A stretch of 64,000 bases of DNA from Virgifigura sp964551315 (GCA_964551315.1 CAZKCM010000005.1:1-64000); one strand, 5' to 3'. Counted from the stretch's first letter, positions 35,999 to 45,572 are shown. The notes: a model not told the origin generated them from the letters alone. Program-made: numbers and translations.

Positions 35999-36029
35999 GA
36001 GTGCCACTCTGGGCCCCGGCACAACGGCA

Positions 36030-36719
36030 ATGCTGCTGAGATCGCTCCGGAACAGCCCCGCCGGCAGCAAGGCGCGGCAACGGTTCGAGCACATATACAA
36101 CACGATCCGGGACCGGATCTGCCTGCTCGAATACGAGCCGGGGTTGCGGCTGTCCGAGGAAGAGCTCGCCCTCGAGTTCAAGGTCAGCCGCACGCCGGTC
36201 CGGCGCGTCTTGAGCCGGCTGGAGGCGGAGGGGTTGGTGGAAAGCCGCCACGGCGTCGGGACCTTCGTCACGGATATTGACTTCAAGGGGCTGGAAGAGG
36301 TTTATCGACTCCGGATGGAACTGGCCGAGCTGATCGGGCAGCTCAATCCGCTTCCGAGGACGGAAGCCGATCTTGACCGCATCCGAAGGATACTGAGCCA
36401 GTGCGACGAGCTGGGACCCGAGCCCGACGCGCGGGGGTTTGCGCGGCTGAACATGAGCCTGTTCCAGGAGCTCTCGAAGATCATCGGCAACGAGCCTCTG
36501 AAGGTGATCAACGAGAGCCTCTACTACCTGACCGCGCGGATATGGCTGGCGTCTCTGCCGCACCTGAATTTGGCGGATGAGGTGGCCGTGTTCCGTCGCG
36601 AGATCATGGATGTCCTGGCGGCCCTCGAGATCGGAGACCTTGAGTCCGTCGGGCACATTCGACGCACCCACATCTCGATGAGCTTCGCGAGGCTCAAGCG
36701 GTACGCGGCGGCAGGCTGA
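36030..36719 (+). CDS. GntR-family transcriptional regulator, FCD subfamily
   Basis: Regulator of 229 aa. The winged helix-turn-helix covers about residues 15-80 (QRFEHIYNTIRDRICLLEYE; SEEELALEFKVSRTPVRRVL), and an all-helical FCD ligand domain follows from about residue 95. It sits between the ehu transporter and sox genes on the same strand, 31 bases after ehuA, and probably responds to the transported or degraded osmolyte. The TTGTATACAA site at 32557 fits its class. Confidence 0.85.
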   Translation: MLLRSLRNSPAGSKARQRFEHIYNTIRDRICLLEYEPGLRLSEEELALEFKVSRTPVRRVLSRLEAEGLVESRHGVGTFVTDIDFKGLEEVYRLRMELAELIGQLNPLPRTEADLDRIRRILSQCDELGPEPDARGFARLNMSLFQELSKIIGNEPLKVINESLYYLTARIWLASLPHLNLADEVAVFRREIMDVLAALEIGDLESVGHIRRTHISMSFARLKRYAAAG

Positions 36720-36819
36720 TGCGCGGAACGTCATCTTGTCGGCGCCGGTCCGCGGCGCCGGGTGGACCCACGGACCTCCCATGACCCTCGTTCATCAAAC
36801 CAAGGACAAGGCACGTGCG

Positions 36820-38076
36820 ATGAGGCGATATTCTCTGTGGAGCGTCATCCGAGGCGGGCTCTCGCAGCAGGAGCACTGGACCCCGGCCTGGCGCGATCCT
36901 CAGCCGAAGGAGAGCTACGACGTCGTCATCGTGGGCGGCGGCGGCCACGGGCTGGCGACCGCCTATTACCTCGCGAAGAACCACGGGATCACGAACGTCG
37001 CCGTGCTGGAGAAAGGGTATATCGGCAGCGGCAATGCGGGGCGCAACACGACCATTGTCCGCTCCAACTACCTCCTGGAAGGCAACGCGCATTTCTACGA
37101 GCACTCGCTGAAGCTCTGGGAGGGCCTGAGCCGGGACCTGAATTACAACGTCATGTTCTCCCAGCGCGGCGTCCTGAACCTCGCCCATTCGGACGGGCAG
37201 ATGGACCAGTTCGCCCGCCGCGGCAACGCGATGCGGCTGAACGGCATCGACGCCGAGCTGTTGACCCGCGACGAGGTCCGGGAGTTCGAGCCGAACCTGG
37301 ATTTCTCGGCGAAGGCCCGCTTTCCGATCCACGGCGGTTTGCTGCAGCGTCGCGCCGGCACCGCGCGGCACGACGCCGTGGTCTGGGGCTACGCGCGAGG
37401 GGCGGACCAGCGCGGCGTGGACATCATCCAGAACTGCGAGGTGACCGGTTTCCGGATCGAGCAGGGCAGGGTCCTGGGGGTGGAGACGACGCGGGGGACG
37501 ATCAGCGCGAAGAAGGTGGGGTTGGCCGTCGCGGGGCACACGACGGAGCTGGCGCGCAAGGCGGGGCTCCGGCTTCCGATCGAAAGCCACCTGCTGCAGG
37601 CGATGGTTTCGGAGCCGCTCAAGCCGCTCGTGAACGGCGTCGTGACGTTCGGCGCCGGCCACTTCTACATCAGCCAGTCCGACAAGGGCGGCCTGGTCTT
37701 TGGCGGTGACCTCGACGGGTACAACTCTTACGCACAGCGGGGCAACCTGCCGATGGTCGAGCACGTGCTCGAGATCGGGCTGTCGATGCTGCCGAACCTG
37801 TCGCGGCTGCGGCTGCTGCGCCACTGGGCGGGAGTCATGGACATGTCGATGGACGGCAGCCCGATCATCGGCCTTTCGCCGATCAAGGGCCTCTATCTCA
37901 ATTGTGGCTGGTGCTACGGCGGCTTCAAGGCCACGCCGGCGTCCGGCTGGACCTTTGCCTATACGATCGCCAACGACGCGCCCCACAAGCTGAACGAACC
38001 GTTGGCCCTCAATCGCTTCGAACGGGGCTATGTGATCGACGAAACGGGCAACGGCCCGGTCCCGAACCGCCACTGA
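36820..38076 (+). CDS. soxB: Sarcosine oxidase beta subunit (heterotetrameric)
   Basis: Flavoprotein of 418 aa, family length. The ATG at 36820 gives the usual SoxB N-terminus (MRRYSLWSVIRGGLS); earlier in-frame ATGs are not needed. FAD motif VVIVGGGGHGLATAYYLAKN is at residues 35-54. His184 in GTARHDAV is the residue that carries covalent FMN in the characterised enzyme. With SoxDAG it oxidises sarcosine to glycine, making H2O2 and 5,10-methylene-tetrahydrofolate or formaldehyde. Cytosolic. Expected to be co-transcribed with soxDAG. Confidence 0.95.
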   Translation: MRRYSLWSVIRGGLSQQEHWTPAWRDPQPKESYDVVIVGGGGHGLATAYYLAKNHGITNVAVLEKGYIGSGNAGRNTTIVRSNYLLEGNAHFYEHSLKLWEGLSRDLNYNVMFSQRGVLNLAHSDGQMDQFARRGNAMRLNGIDAELLTRDEVREFEPNLDFSAKARFPIHGGLLQRRAGTARHDAVVWGYARGADQRGVDIIQNCEVTGFRIEQGRVLGVETTRGTISAKKVGLAVAGHTTELARKAGLRLPIESHLLQAMVSEPLKPLVNGVVTFGAGHFYISQSDKGGLVFGGDLDGYNSYAQRGNLPMVEHVLEIGLSMLPNLSRLRLLRHWAGVMDMSMDGSPIIGLSPIKGLYLNCGWCYGGFKATPASGWTFAYTIANDAPHKLNEPLALNRFERGYVIDETGNGPVPNRH

Positions 38077-38122
38077 ACCCGGCCATTCCCCATCGCCACT
38101 GAGGAAAGAGAAGAAGGTCACC

Positions 38123-38404
38123 ATGCTCATCCGATGCCCCTGGTGCGGCGAGCGCGACGTCTCGGAATTCAGCTATTTGGGAGACGCCGGCAAGGTCCGG
38201 CCACGTGACCCGGAACGGGCGACGCGTGAGGACTGGCTGGACTACGTCTACATCCGCTCGAACCCGCGTGGCCCCCATCTTGAGTACTGGCACCACGCCG
38301 TGGGATGCCGGCAGTGGATCCGGGTGCGGCGCGACACCCTTACGCATGAAGTCCTGGCGACCGCTCCGGCGAATCAGCCCCTGGGGGAGGGCGCGGCAGA
38401 ATGA
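38123..38404 (+). CDS. soxD: Sarcosine oxidase delta subunit
   Basis: Small subunit of 93 aa. Cys5, Cys8, His58 and Cys62 (CPWC ... HHAVGC) have exactly the spacing of the zinc site in the structurally known SoxD. It stabilises the heterotetramer. GAAGAAGG precedes the ATG and the stop overlaps soxA by 4 bases. Confidence 0.95.
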   Translation: MLIRCPWCGERDVSEFSYLGDAGKVRPRDPERATREDWLDYVYIRSNPRGPHLEYWHHAVGCRQWIRVRRDTLTHEVLATAPANQPLGEGAAE

Positions 38405-41394
38405 GCGCGTCGCAGGTGAACCGCCTTGCCCAGGGCGGCCGGATCGACCGGTCCCAGACGCTGCGCTTCGCCTTCGACGGCAAGCGATTCGAAGGGTACG
38501 GGGGCGACACGCTCGCCTCGGCGCTGCTCGCCAACGGCGTGCGTCTGGTCGGCCGCAGCTTCAAGTATCACCGGCCGCGCGGCATCTTCTCGGCCGGCTC
38601 GGAAGAGCCGAACGCCCTGGTCGAGCTTCGGACCGGCGCGCGGCGGGAGCCCAACACCCGCGCCACCGTGATCGAGCTGTTCGACGGGCTGGAGGCCACC
38701 AGCCAGCACCGCTGGCCGAGCCTTGGCTTCGACGTCGGTGCGGTCAATAGCCTGATTGGCCGCTTCATCCCGGCCGGCTTCTACTACAAGACCTTCATGT
38801 GGCCGAGCTGGCACCTGTTCGAGGGGGCGATCCGGCGGGCCGCCGGGCTCGGCCGGGCGGCGACCGAGGAGGACCCCGACCGTTACGAAAGGCGGAGCGC
38901 CCATTGCGACGTGCTGGTGGTCGGGGCCGGCGCAGCCGGCCTGTCCGCGGCGAAGGCCGCCGCCGAGGGCGGGGCGGAGGTGATCCTGGTCGACGAGATG
39001 CCGGAACCGGGCGGCCGGCTGCTGCGTGAGCGGGGCGGGACCGGCGAACCCGCCGACGCCGCCTGGGCGGCGCGAACGAGCGCCGAACTCGCGGCCCTGG
39101 ACAACGTCCGGATTCTGACGCGGACGACGGCGTTCGGCTATTACGACCACAACCTCGTCGCCTGCGTCGAACGAGTCGCCGATCACATGCCGGAACCCCC
39201 GCCGCATCTGCCTCGTCAGCGGCTCTGGCGCATTCGCGCCAAGCGGGTGATCCTGGCCACCGGCGCGATCGAGCAGCCCTTGGTCTTCGGCAACAACGAC
39301 CGGCCCGGGGTCATGCTTGCCGGCGCCGTGCGCGCCTACGTCAACCAGTATGGCGTCCTGCCCGGGCGGCGCGCGGTGCTCTTCGTCAACAACGACGACG
39401 CCTATCGGACGGCGCTCGATCTCGTCGATGCCGGCGCCACGGTCGAGGCGGTGATCGATGTCCGCGAGGCAGTTCTCGACCGCCGGTTGGCCGATCAGGT
39501 CCGGGATCGGGGAATCCGGATCCTTCACCGGCACGCCGTCGTGGACACCCGCGGCGGGCGTCTTGGCGTGGAAGCCGTCGAGGCGATGCCGCTGGGCGGC
39601 GGGACGGCGAGCCGGATTGACTGCGATCTGCTGTGCGTTTCGGGCGGCTGGGCGCCGGCGGTGCATCTCCATAGCCAGTCCGGCGGCAAGATCGTCTGGA
39701 GCGACGACCTCGAATGCTTCCTCCCCGGAGAGGCGAAGCAGGACACCGCGTCGGTTGGCGCCGCTGCGGGGCTGACGTCCCTCGAGGCGTGCCTGGCCGA
39801 CGGCCAGGCCTGTGGCGCGGACGCCGCGGCGTCCTGCAACACCGGCGGGCGGTGGCATCGGCCCGCCCCGATCGTCGGCGGTCAGGGCGTGCCTCGGGCG
39901 CAACCCCGGCTCTGGGAGATGCCCGATCCGCCGAACCGGCACGTGAAGAAGTTCGTCGATATTCAGGACGACGTCACGGCCGACGACGTGCGTCTCGCCC
40001 ACCGCGAGGGCTACAGGTCGGTCGAGCATCTGAAGCGCTACACGACGCTCGGCATGGGGACCGACCAGGGCAAGACGAGCAACCTCAACGGCCACGCTCT
40101 CATGGCGGCGCTTCGAAACGAACCGATCTCGCAGGTGGGGACGACCACCTTCCGGCCGCCCTACACGCCCGTGACGCTCGGCGTTCTGGGCGGGCGCGCC
40201 GTTCGCGACCACCTCCAGCCCCTGCGCCGCACGCCGATGGATTCCTGGCATGCCGACGCCGGCGCCACCTGGGTCAACGCCGGGCTCTGGCGTCGCCCCC
40301 GGTATTACGGCCGGCAAGGGGAAACGATGCGGGATGCCTGCAACCGCGAGGTCATCGCCACCCGCGACCGGGTCGGACTCTGCGACGTCTCGACGCTCGG
40401 CAAGATCGACATACAGGGGCCGGATGCGGCGGAGTTCCTGAACCGCGTCTACACCAATGGCTGGAAGACCCTTCCCGTCGGCCGGGCGCGGTACGGGCTG
40501 ATGCTGCGCGAGGACGGCATCGTCAAGGACGACGGCACGACGTCGCGCCTGGGTGAGAACCACTACGTCATGACCACCACCACGGCGAACGCGGCCGAGG
40601 TGCTGGCCTGGCTGGAGTTCCATCTCCAGGCGGTCTGGCCGGAGCTCCGCGTCAAGGTGACGAGCGTCACCGACCAATGGGCGGCGATGGCAATCGCCGG
40701 GCCCCGGTCGCGGGACGTCCTGGCGAAGGTCGTGGACGTGGACGTCTCGAACGAGGCCTTGCCCTTCATGGGGGTGACGGGATGCCGGGCCGCCGGCGTG
40801 CCGGCGCGGCTGTTCCGCATCAGCTTCTCGGGCGAGCTTGCCTATGAACTGAACGTGCCGTCGGATTACGGTCGGCACGTCTGGGAGGCCTGCCTGGAAG
40901 CGGGCGCGGCCTTCGAGATCGTGCCCTACGGCCTCGAGGCCCTGGACACCATGCGCATCGAGAAGGGCCACGTCACCGGCGCAGAGCTCGACGGCCGGAC
41001 CACGGCCGAGGATCTCGGCCTTGGGCGCATGGTGAGCGGGAAGAAGCCCTTCATCGGCAAGGGGCTGCTCGATCGGGAAGGGCTTGTTGACCCGAACCGG
41101 AAGCGCCTCGTCGGCCTGATTCCGGTGGACCGGAAGACGCCCCTGCGGGGCGGCGCCCAGATCGTCGCCGATCCGGACGCGCCACCGCCGGTGCCGATGC
41201 TGGGCCATGTGACCTCGGCGGCCTACAGCCCGAAGCTTGGCCACCCGATCGCGCTCGCGCTCCTGAGCGGAGGGGCCGAGCGCGAGGGCCAGACCCTGCA
41301 CGTCGTCGATCCGGTGCGCGGCGGCACGAAGGTGGCCGTGACCGTGACGTCACCGGTCTTCTTCGATCCGGAAGGAAAGAGACTCCATGCCTGA
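38401..41394 (+). CDS. soxA: Sarcosine oxidase alpha subunit
   Basis: Large subunit of 997 aa, normal length. The ferredoxin-like N-terminal fold (residues about 20-105, KYHRPRGIFSAGSEEPNALV) is followed by an NAD-binding domain with VLVVGAGAAGLSAA (172-185). The C-terminal 380 residues are a GcvT-like aminomethyltransferase domain that passes the methyl-derived carbon to tetrahydrofolate. It overlaps soxD by 4 bases and soxG by 8. The first 90 residues are clearly related to the alpha-like protein at 11510. Confidence 0.95.
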   Translation: MSASQVNRLAQGGRIDRSQTLRFAFDGKRFEGYGGDTLASALLANGVRLVGRSFKYHRPRGIFSAGSEEPNALVELRTGARREPNTRATVIELFDGLEATSQHRWPSLGFDVGAVNSLIGRFIPAGFYYKTFMWPSWHLFEGAIRRAAGLGRAATEEDPDRYERRSAHCDVLVVGAGAAGLSAAKAAAEGGAEVILVDEMPEPGGRLLRERGGTGEPADAAWAARTSAELAALDNVRILTRTTAFGYYDHNLVACVERVADHMPEPPPHLPRQRLWRIRAKRVILATGAIEQPLVFGNNDRPGVMLAGAVRAYVNQYGVLPGRRAVLFVNNDDAYRTALDLVDAGATVEAVIDVREAVLDRRLADQVRDRGIRILHRHAVVDTRGGRLGVEAVEAMPLGGGTASRIDCDLLCVSGGWAPAVHLHSQSGGKIVWSDDLECFLPGEAKQDTASVGAAAGLTSLEACLADGQACGADAAASCNTGGRWHRPAPIVGGQGVPRAQPRLWEMPDPPNRHVKKFVDIQDDVTADDVRLAHREGYRSVEHLKRYTTLGMGTDQGKTSNLNGHALMAALRNEPISQVGTTTFRPPYTPVTLGVLGGRAVRDHLQPLRRTPMDSWHADAGATWVNAGLWRRPRYYGRQGETMRDACNREVIATRDRVGLCDVSTLGKIDIQGPDAAEFLNRVYTNGWKTLPVGRARYGLMLREDGIVKDDGTTSRLGENHYVMTTTTANAAEVLAWLEFHLQAVWPELRVKVTSVTDQWAAMAIAGPRSRDVLAKVVDVDVSNEALPFMGVTGCRAAGVPARLFRISFSGELAYELNVPSDYGRHVWEACLEAGAAFEIVPYGLEALDTMRIEKGHVTGAELDGRTTAEDLGLGRMVSGKKPFIGKGLLDREGLVDPNRKRLVGLIPVDRKTPLRGGAQIVADPDAPPPVPMLGHVTSAAYSPKLGHPIALALLSGGAEREGQTLHVVDPVRGGTKVAVTVTSPVFFDPEGKRLHA

Positions 41395-42001
41395 GAAGGT
41401 GGAACGCCGCTCGGCCCTTGCCGAGATATACCGAACCGGGAGCTTCGGCCTGCAGGGGGATGGCGGGCCGGGGGTCCGGCTGACCGAGCGCCGCGCGTTG
41501 TCGATCGTCGAGATCCAGGCCTGGCCGGACGCGGCGGCTGCCGTGCGGGATGGTGTCGGGTCGGCGTTGGGGCTCCACCTGCCGCACGAGCCCAATCGCG
41601 CCGTCCTTCTCGAGGACGGGACGTCGGCGATCGCCATCGGACCCGATCGCTGGCTGGTGGTGGAGCGGGAGAGGCGCGATCTCTACGGACTCCTGCGCGC
41701 GGCGTTGGGCGAGAACCAAGCTGCCGTCACGGACCAGGGGCATGGCCGCGTCGGGCTGAGGCTTGAGGGCCGCAACGTCCGCGACCTGCTCTCGAAGGGA
41801 ACCTCCGTGGATCTGCGACCGAGCCGCTTTCCCCCAGGCCAGAGCGCCGGCACGAAGCTCGATCACGTCGCCGTCCTGCTGCATTGCCTCGACCGCGACC
41901 GCTTCGATCTGTTCGCACTGCGCAGCTACGCCGTGAGCCTGTACGAATGGATCCTGGACGCAGCGCTCGAATTCGGCTGCCGGGTGGAAGATCCGATCTA
42001 A
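41387..42001 (+). CDS. soxG: Sarcosine oxidase gamma subunit
   Basis: Subunit of 204 aa with the diverged GcvT-like fold of SoxG (RRALSIVEIQAWPDAAAAVR; WLVVERERRDLYGLLRAAL; LDRDRFDLFALRSYAVSLYE). It ends the sox operon. A stem-loop begins 15 bases after its stop. Confidence 0.9.
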   Translation: MPEKVERRSALAEIYRTGSFGLQGDGGPGVRLTERRALSIVEIQAWPDAAAAVRDGVGSALGLHLPHEPNRAVLLEDGTSAIAIGPDRWLVVERERRDLYGLLRAALGENQAAVTDQGHGRVGLRLEGRNVRDLLSKGTSVDLRPSRFPPGQSAGTKLDHVAVLLHCLDRDRFDLFALRSYAVSLYEWILDAALEFGCRVEDPI

Positions 42002-42016
42002 GACGAACGCTACAAG

Positions 42017-42047
42017 AGCTACGGAGAGAACGCTCTCCCCTGTAGCT
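42017..42047 (+). terminator. Stem-loop after soxG, probable terminator
   Basis: AGCTAC-GGAGAG, a 4-base loop (AACG), then CTCTCC, three unpaired bases and GTAGCT form a long stem with one asymmetric bulge. It lies between the convergent ends of soxG and mutY. No T-run is present. Confidence 0.65.
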
Positions 42048-42068
42048 TCGATGGTGCCGCGGGAACGG

Positions 42069-43196
42069 TTATGACCGGACGGTGCGCTTTGGGGGCGTCC
42101 GCCCGCGGGGGCAGGAACGAGGGCCTTTCGCTCCGCGTTCCATGGCGTGCCGGACGATCTTGCGCGTGAGCGCCGGCAGGGCCTCGCCGGCGAGGTCATC
42201 GCGGGGGATCCAGACGCCGTCCTGGGCCGCAGCGTCCGCCGCGACCCCGGCGGCAAAGATGGCGAATTCCAGCTCGCAATGCGAAAGGGGGTGGCGCACC
42301 CGGCCCGGCAGCGCGCGCCATCGCGCGGCGAAGGGCGCCTGCGGGAGGGCCGTCCTGCGGCTCCAGGCCCGCGCGCGCCATTCCGTCGACGGCAGCTCCA
42401 TCATGCCGCCGAGCGGCCCCTTCGGCGGGCGTCGCCGCAACAGGACGGCTCCGTCCGGCCGCTCGGCCCAGAACGCGACGCCGAACTTCCGGGGCCGCGG
42501 CGGTCGCGGCGGCTTGACCGGCAGGCGCTCGGCGATGCCGCGGGCGCGGGCGCGGCAAAACTCGCACCACGGGCAGCGATCGCAGCGCGGCCGGCGCGGC
42601 AGGCAGACCGTCGCGCCGAGGTCCATGACGGCCTGGACGTAGTCGCCGGGCCGCTCCACCGGCGTGAGTGCCGCTGCCAGCTCCCGCACCCGGCGCCGCG
42701 CCGCCGGCACGGGCTCCTCCACGGCGAACAGGCGCGCGATCACGCGTTCGACATTGCCGTCGACCGGCGTCGCCTTGCGGCCGAAGGCGATGGCGGCGAT
42801 CGCGGCGGCGGTGTAGGGGCCAATGCCAGGCATCGCCGCCAAGTCGGCCTCGTCCTCCGGAAAGCGGCCGCCATGCCGTTCCACGAGGACCCGCGCGCAG
42901 GCGTGCAGGTTGTGCGCCCGCGCATAGCGGCCAAGGCCGGCCCAGGCGCGCAAGACCTCCTCGAGCGGGGCGGCGGCCAGATCCTCGACCGTCGGCCAGC
43001 GATCCACGAACGGGTCGAAGTAGCGCTCCGCCGTTTCGACGCGGATCTGCTGCAGCATGATCTCGCTGACCCACACGCGATAGGGATCGGAGGGTTCCCC
43101 GGGCGGCATGCGCCACGGCAGGTGCCGACGATGTCGGTCGTACCAGGCGAGGAGACGCTGCGGAAGCGCGCGCAGGGAAGCGGGAAGCGGCGACAC
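42069..43196 (-). CDS. mutY: A/G-specific adenine glycosylase MutY
   Basis: DNA repair glycosylase that removes adenine mispaired with 8-oxoguanine. Helix-hairpin-helix and catalytic Asp lie in MPGIGPYTAAAIAAIAFG and ATPVDGNVERV; the catalytic Glu is in WVSEIMLQQIRV. The [4Fe-4S] loop is C-x6-C-x2-C-x5-C (CLPRRPRCDRCPWCEFC). A MutT-like C-terminal domain follows from about residue 230. The GTG at 43196 gives the usual short leader before LLAWYDRHRRHLPWR (375 aa); a TTG at 43283 would add 29 residues. It stands alone, convergent with soxG. Confidence 0.92.
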   Translation of the reverse strand: MSPLPASLRALPQRLLAWYDRHRRHLPWRMPPGEPSDPYRVWVSEIMLQQIRVETAERYFDPFVDRWPTVEDLAAAPLEEVLRAWAGLGRYARAHNLHACARVLVERHGGRFPEDEADLAAMPGIGPYTAAAIAAIAFGRKATPVDGNVERVIARLFAVEEPVPAARRRVRELAAALTPVERPGDYVQAVMDLGATVCLPRRPRCDRCPWCEFCRARARGIAERLPVKPPRPPRPRKFGVAFWAERPDGAVLLRRRPPKGPLGGMMELPSTEWRARAWSRRTALPQAPFAARWRALPGRVRHPLSHCELEFAIFAAGVAADAAAQDGVWIPRDDLAGEALPALTRKIVRHAMERGAKGPRSCPRGRTPPKRTVRS

Positions 43197-43420
43197 GGAA
43201 CCGGTGACCAGGCCTTGACGGCGAAGCGCGGCCCAAGCATCTGGGCCGCCGGATCGAGATAGGGCCCGGAAGCGGTCGGGCAAGGGGGCCGGGCGGACAG
43301 GCCCGTCCTGCCGCCGCGTCGTTCTCGGTTTGGGGGCGTGAATTGCCTCCGCGGTTGCTCTGCCTCGGCGGGTGACCTAACTGAACGCTCAGATGCCGTC
43401 CCAGAAGAGGAGTCGCACCG

Positions 43421-44614
43421 GTGCGCAGACCCCTTTCCGCCTTGGTCGTCATGGCGCTGGCGATCACCCTGATCGAGATCGAGGAGGTTCGTGCCGTGGA
43501 CCAGACCTATGACACCGAAAAGGCGGCCATCCGCGTCCAGACCTTCGCCGATGGGCTCCGCCACCCTTGGGGCCTTGCCTTCCTGCCGGACGGACGGATG
43601 CTGGTGACGGAGCGCGAGGGAAACCTGCGCATCGTCTCGCCGGAGGGCGAGATTTCCGATCCGCTGGCCGGGGTGCCGCGGGTCGACGCGCGCGGTCAGG
43701 GCGGGTTGCTCGACGTGGCGCTCGATCCGGACTTCGCCGAGAACCGGCTCGTCTATCTGAGCTATTCCGAACCGGGCGAAGGCGGCAACAGCACCGCGGT
43801 TGCCCGCGGCCGGCTGGCCGATGACGATTCGCCACGCCTTGCGGAGGTCGAGGTCATCTTTTCTCAGAAGCCGAAATACAACGGCACGGCCCATTTCGGC
43901 TCGCGTCTCGTCTTCGACAACGAGGGGCGTCTCTTCGTCACCCTCGGCGAGCGATTCGACGAGCGGATTCGGACCAAAGCTCAGGAACTCGACACCCATA
44001 TCGGCAAGATCGTGCGCATCAATCCCGACGGTTCGGTTCCGGAGGACAACCCGTTCGTCGGCCGGGAGGACGCGCTCCCGGAGATCTGGTCCTACGGCCA
44101 CCGCAACGTGCAGGGGGCGGCGCTGCACCCCGAAACCGGCGCACTCTGGATCAACGAGCACGGTCCGAGGGGCGGCGACGAGATCAACATCCCCGAAGCC
44201 GGAAAGAACTACGGTTGGCCGGTTGTTTCCTACGGCGTCAACTATGACGGCACGCCGGTGGGCACGGGCGAGCAGCACGCCGAAGGCATGGAAGACCCGA
44301 TCTACTACTGGGTGCCCTCGATCGGCACCTCGGGCATGGCCTTCTACACGGCCGATGCAATTCCCGGATGGCGCGGGAGCGTCTTCGTCGGCGGCCTGGC
44401 GATTCCGAAACTCGTCCGTCTCGAGATCGACGGGCGCGAGGTGACGGCGGAGGAGGACCTGATCGCCGATCTGGGCCTGCGCATCCGCACGGTGACCCAA
44501 GGGCCCGACGGCGCCCTGTATATCCTGACGGATGAGCCGGACGGCGAGATCCTGCGCATCGGTGCCGCCGGCGACGAGGCGACGGCGACGCATCCGACGG
44601 ATCAGGCGGAGTAG
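43421..44614 (+). CDS. PQQ-dependent aldose/sorbosone dehydrogenase-family protein
   Basis: Exported beta-propeller oxidoreductase of 397 aa in the soluble aldose sugar dehydrogenase (YliI/Asd) family. An N-terminal signal segment (LSALVVMALAITLIEIEEVRA) is followed by GLRHPWGLAFLPDGRMLVTE, GQGGLLDVALDPDFAENRLV, WSYGHRNVQGAALHPETGALW and NEHGPRGGDEIN, all family signatures. Members oxidise sugars in the periplasm with PQQ. The GTG start has AAGAGGAG upstream. No PQQ synthesis genes are in the window. Monocistronic. Confidence 0.88.
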   Translation: MRRPLSALVVMALAITLIEIEEVRAVDQTYDTEKAAIRVQTFADGLRHPWGLAFLPDGRMLVTEREGNLRIVSPEGEISDPLAGVPRVDARGQGGLLDVALDPDFAENRLVYLSYSEPGEGGNSTAVARGRLADDDSPRLAEVEVIFSQKPKYNGTAHFGSRLVFDNEGRLFVTLGERFDERIRTKAQELDTHIGKIVRINPDGSVPEDNPFVGREDALPEIWSYGHRNVQGAALHPETGALWINEHGPRGGDEINIPEAGKNYGWPVVSYGVNYDGTPVGTGEQHAEGMEDPIYYWVPSIGTSGMAFYTADAIPGWRGSVFVGGLAIPKLVRLEIDGREVTAEEDLIADLGLRIRTVTQGPDGALYILTDEPDGEILRIGAAGDEATATHPTDQAE

Positions 44615-44752
44615 CAGGGCACCGGCTCCTGAACGCTCCGGCTCACATCAACGCGGAAGCGGCCGGTCCGGCACCGCCAGGAACCGCTCCGGCAGGGCCG
44701 CGACGGACCCGCTTGCCGCCGGCGCCATATCTAAAGAATATGCCCTTCCGTT

Positions 44753-44786
44753 TCAGTGCGTTAGACTCCTCAGTGCGTTAGACTCC
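44753..44786 (+). repeat. Exact 17-base tandem duplication
   Basis: TCAGTGCGTTAGACTCC occurs twice in direct contact (44753-44769 and 44770-44786). The second copy contains the stop codon of the GntR/UTRA gene (TTA at 44778-44780 on the plus strand) and the last two codons, so the duplication put a second stop in the same local context just downstream. Confidence 0.9.
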
Positions 44787-45572
44787 GGCGGGTTGAGGGT
44801 TTAGGCGCGCAGCCTGCGGCCGCGCTGCGCGCTCGCCGTTTCCGAGCAGGTCGATGTGTAGCTTCACGCAATCGCCGCGATAGATGATTTCGGCGACGTA
44901 GATGGCCGTTCCCTCGTCGTCGATCACGACGCAGCGGCATTCGGCCGTCGGCGAATTCAGCGCCACCTTCAGCAGGTCCGCCGTTTCCGTGTCTGCGCTG
45001 CCGATGATCAGCGTCTGATGCGCCCTGGCGATGTTGATGTCGTCGAGCGTGGTCAGGATCGGCAGCGCCATATGCGTCTGGAACGCATCCGGGTCGCGTT
45101 CGTAGATGTGGCGGGCGAGGTAGAGATTCACCACGGCGAACGGCTCGTTCCGGCGCAACTGGACGCTGCGCAGGAACAGATAACTCGGCGCGGGCCTGCC
45201 GTCGTCCGCGTTGAGCCGCGGCTGCGCCGGCGGGTTCTTGGTCGGAATGATGTTCGGAACGTTGTCCTTGATGGTCGATATGAGCGATGACCAGCTCGTC
45301 TCGAGCGTCAGCCACCGCTTGTCCTGGATGCGATCGGCCACGAAGGTGCCGCGGCCCTGATGCCGGTGGACCAGTCCCTCCTTCTGCAGCAGGTCCACCG
45401 CCTGCCGGACGGTGACCCGCGCAACCTGAAACTCCTCCTCCAGTTCGTCCAGGGTCGAGATCTTCTCGCCCGGTTTCCATTGGCCGTCTTCGATTCGGCG
45501 GCGCAGCGCGCTGGCCACTTGGAGATAAAGCGGGATCCGGCTGCGCTTATAGGTGCTTGCCAGTTGCGACAT
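44778..45572 (-). CDS. GntR-family transcriptional regulator, HutC/UTRA subfamily
   Basis: Regulator of 264 aa. A winged helix-turn-helix (residues about 12-78; LYLQVASALRRRIEDGQWKP; VARVTVRQAVDLLQKEGLVH) is joined to a UTRA ligand domain (about residues 95-245). It lies downstream of pxpBC on the same strand, 147 bases away, and probably regulates 5-oxoproline use or its own cluster. The C-terminus ends in the tandem repeat at 44753-44786. Confidence 0.85.
   Translation of the reverse strand: MSQLASTYKRSRIPLYLQVASALRRRIEDGQWKPGEKISTLDELEEEFQVARVTVRQAVDLLQKEGLVHRHQGRGTFVADRIQDKRWLTLETSWSSLISTIKDNVPNIIPTKNPPAQPRLNADDGRPAPSYLFLRSVQLRRNEPFAVVNLYLARHIYERDPDAFQTHMALPILTTLDDINIARAHQTLIIGSADTETADLLKVALNSPTAECRCVVIDDEGTAIYVAEIIYRGDCVKLHIDLLGNGERAARPQAARLNPQPAGV

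Noticed and set aside
38374..41301. A 975-codon open frame opposite soxA
   Set aside because: GC-rich antisense shadow of a clear sarcosine oxidase gene; its translation is full of Arg, Gly and His runs with no domain.
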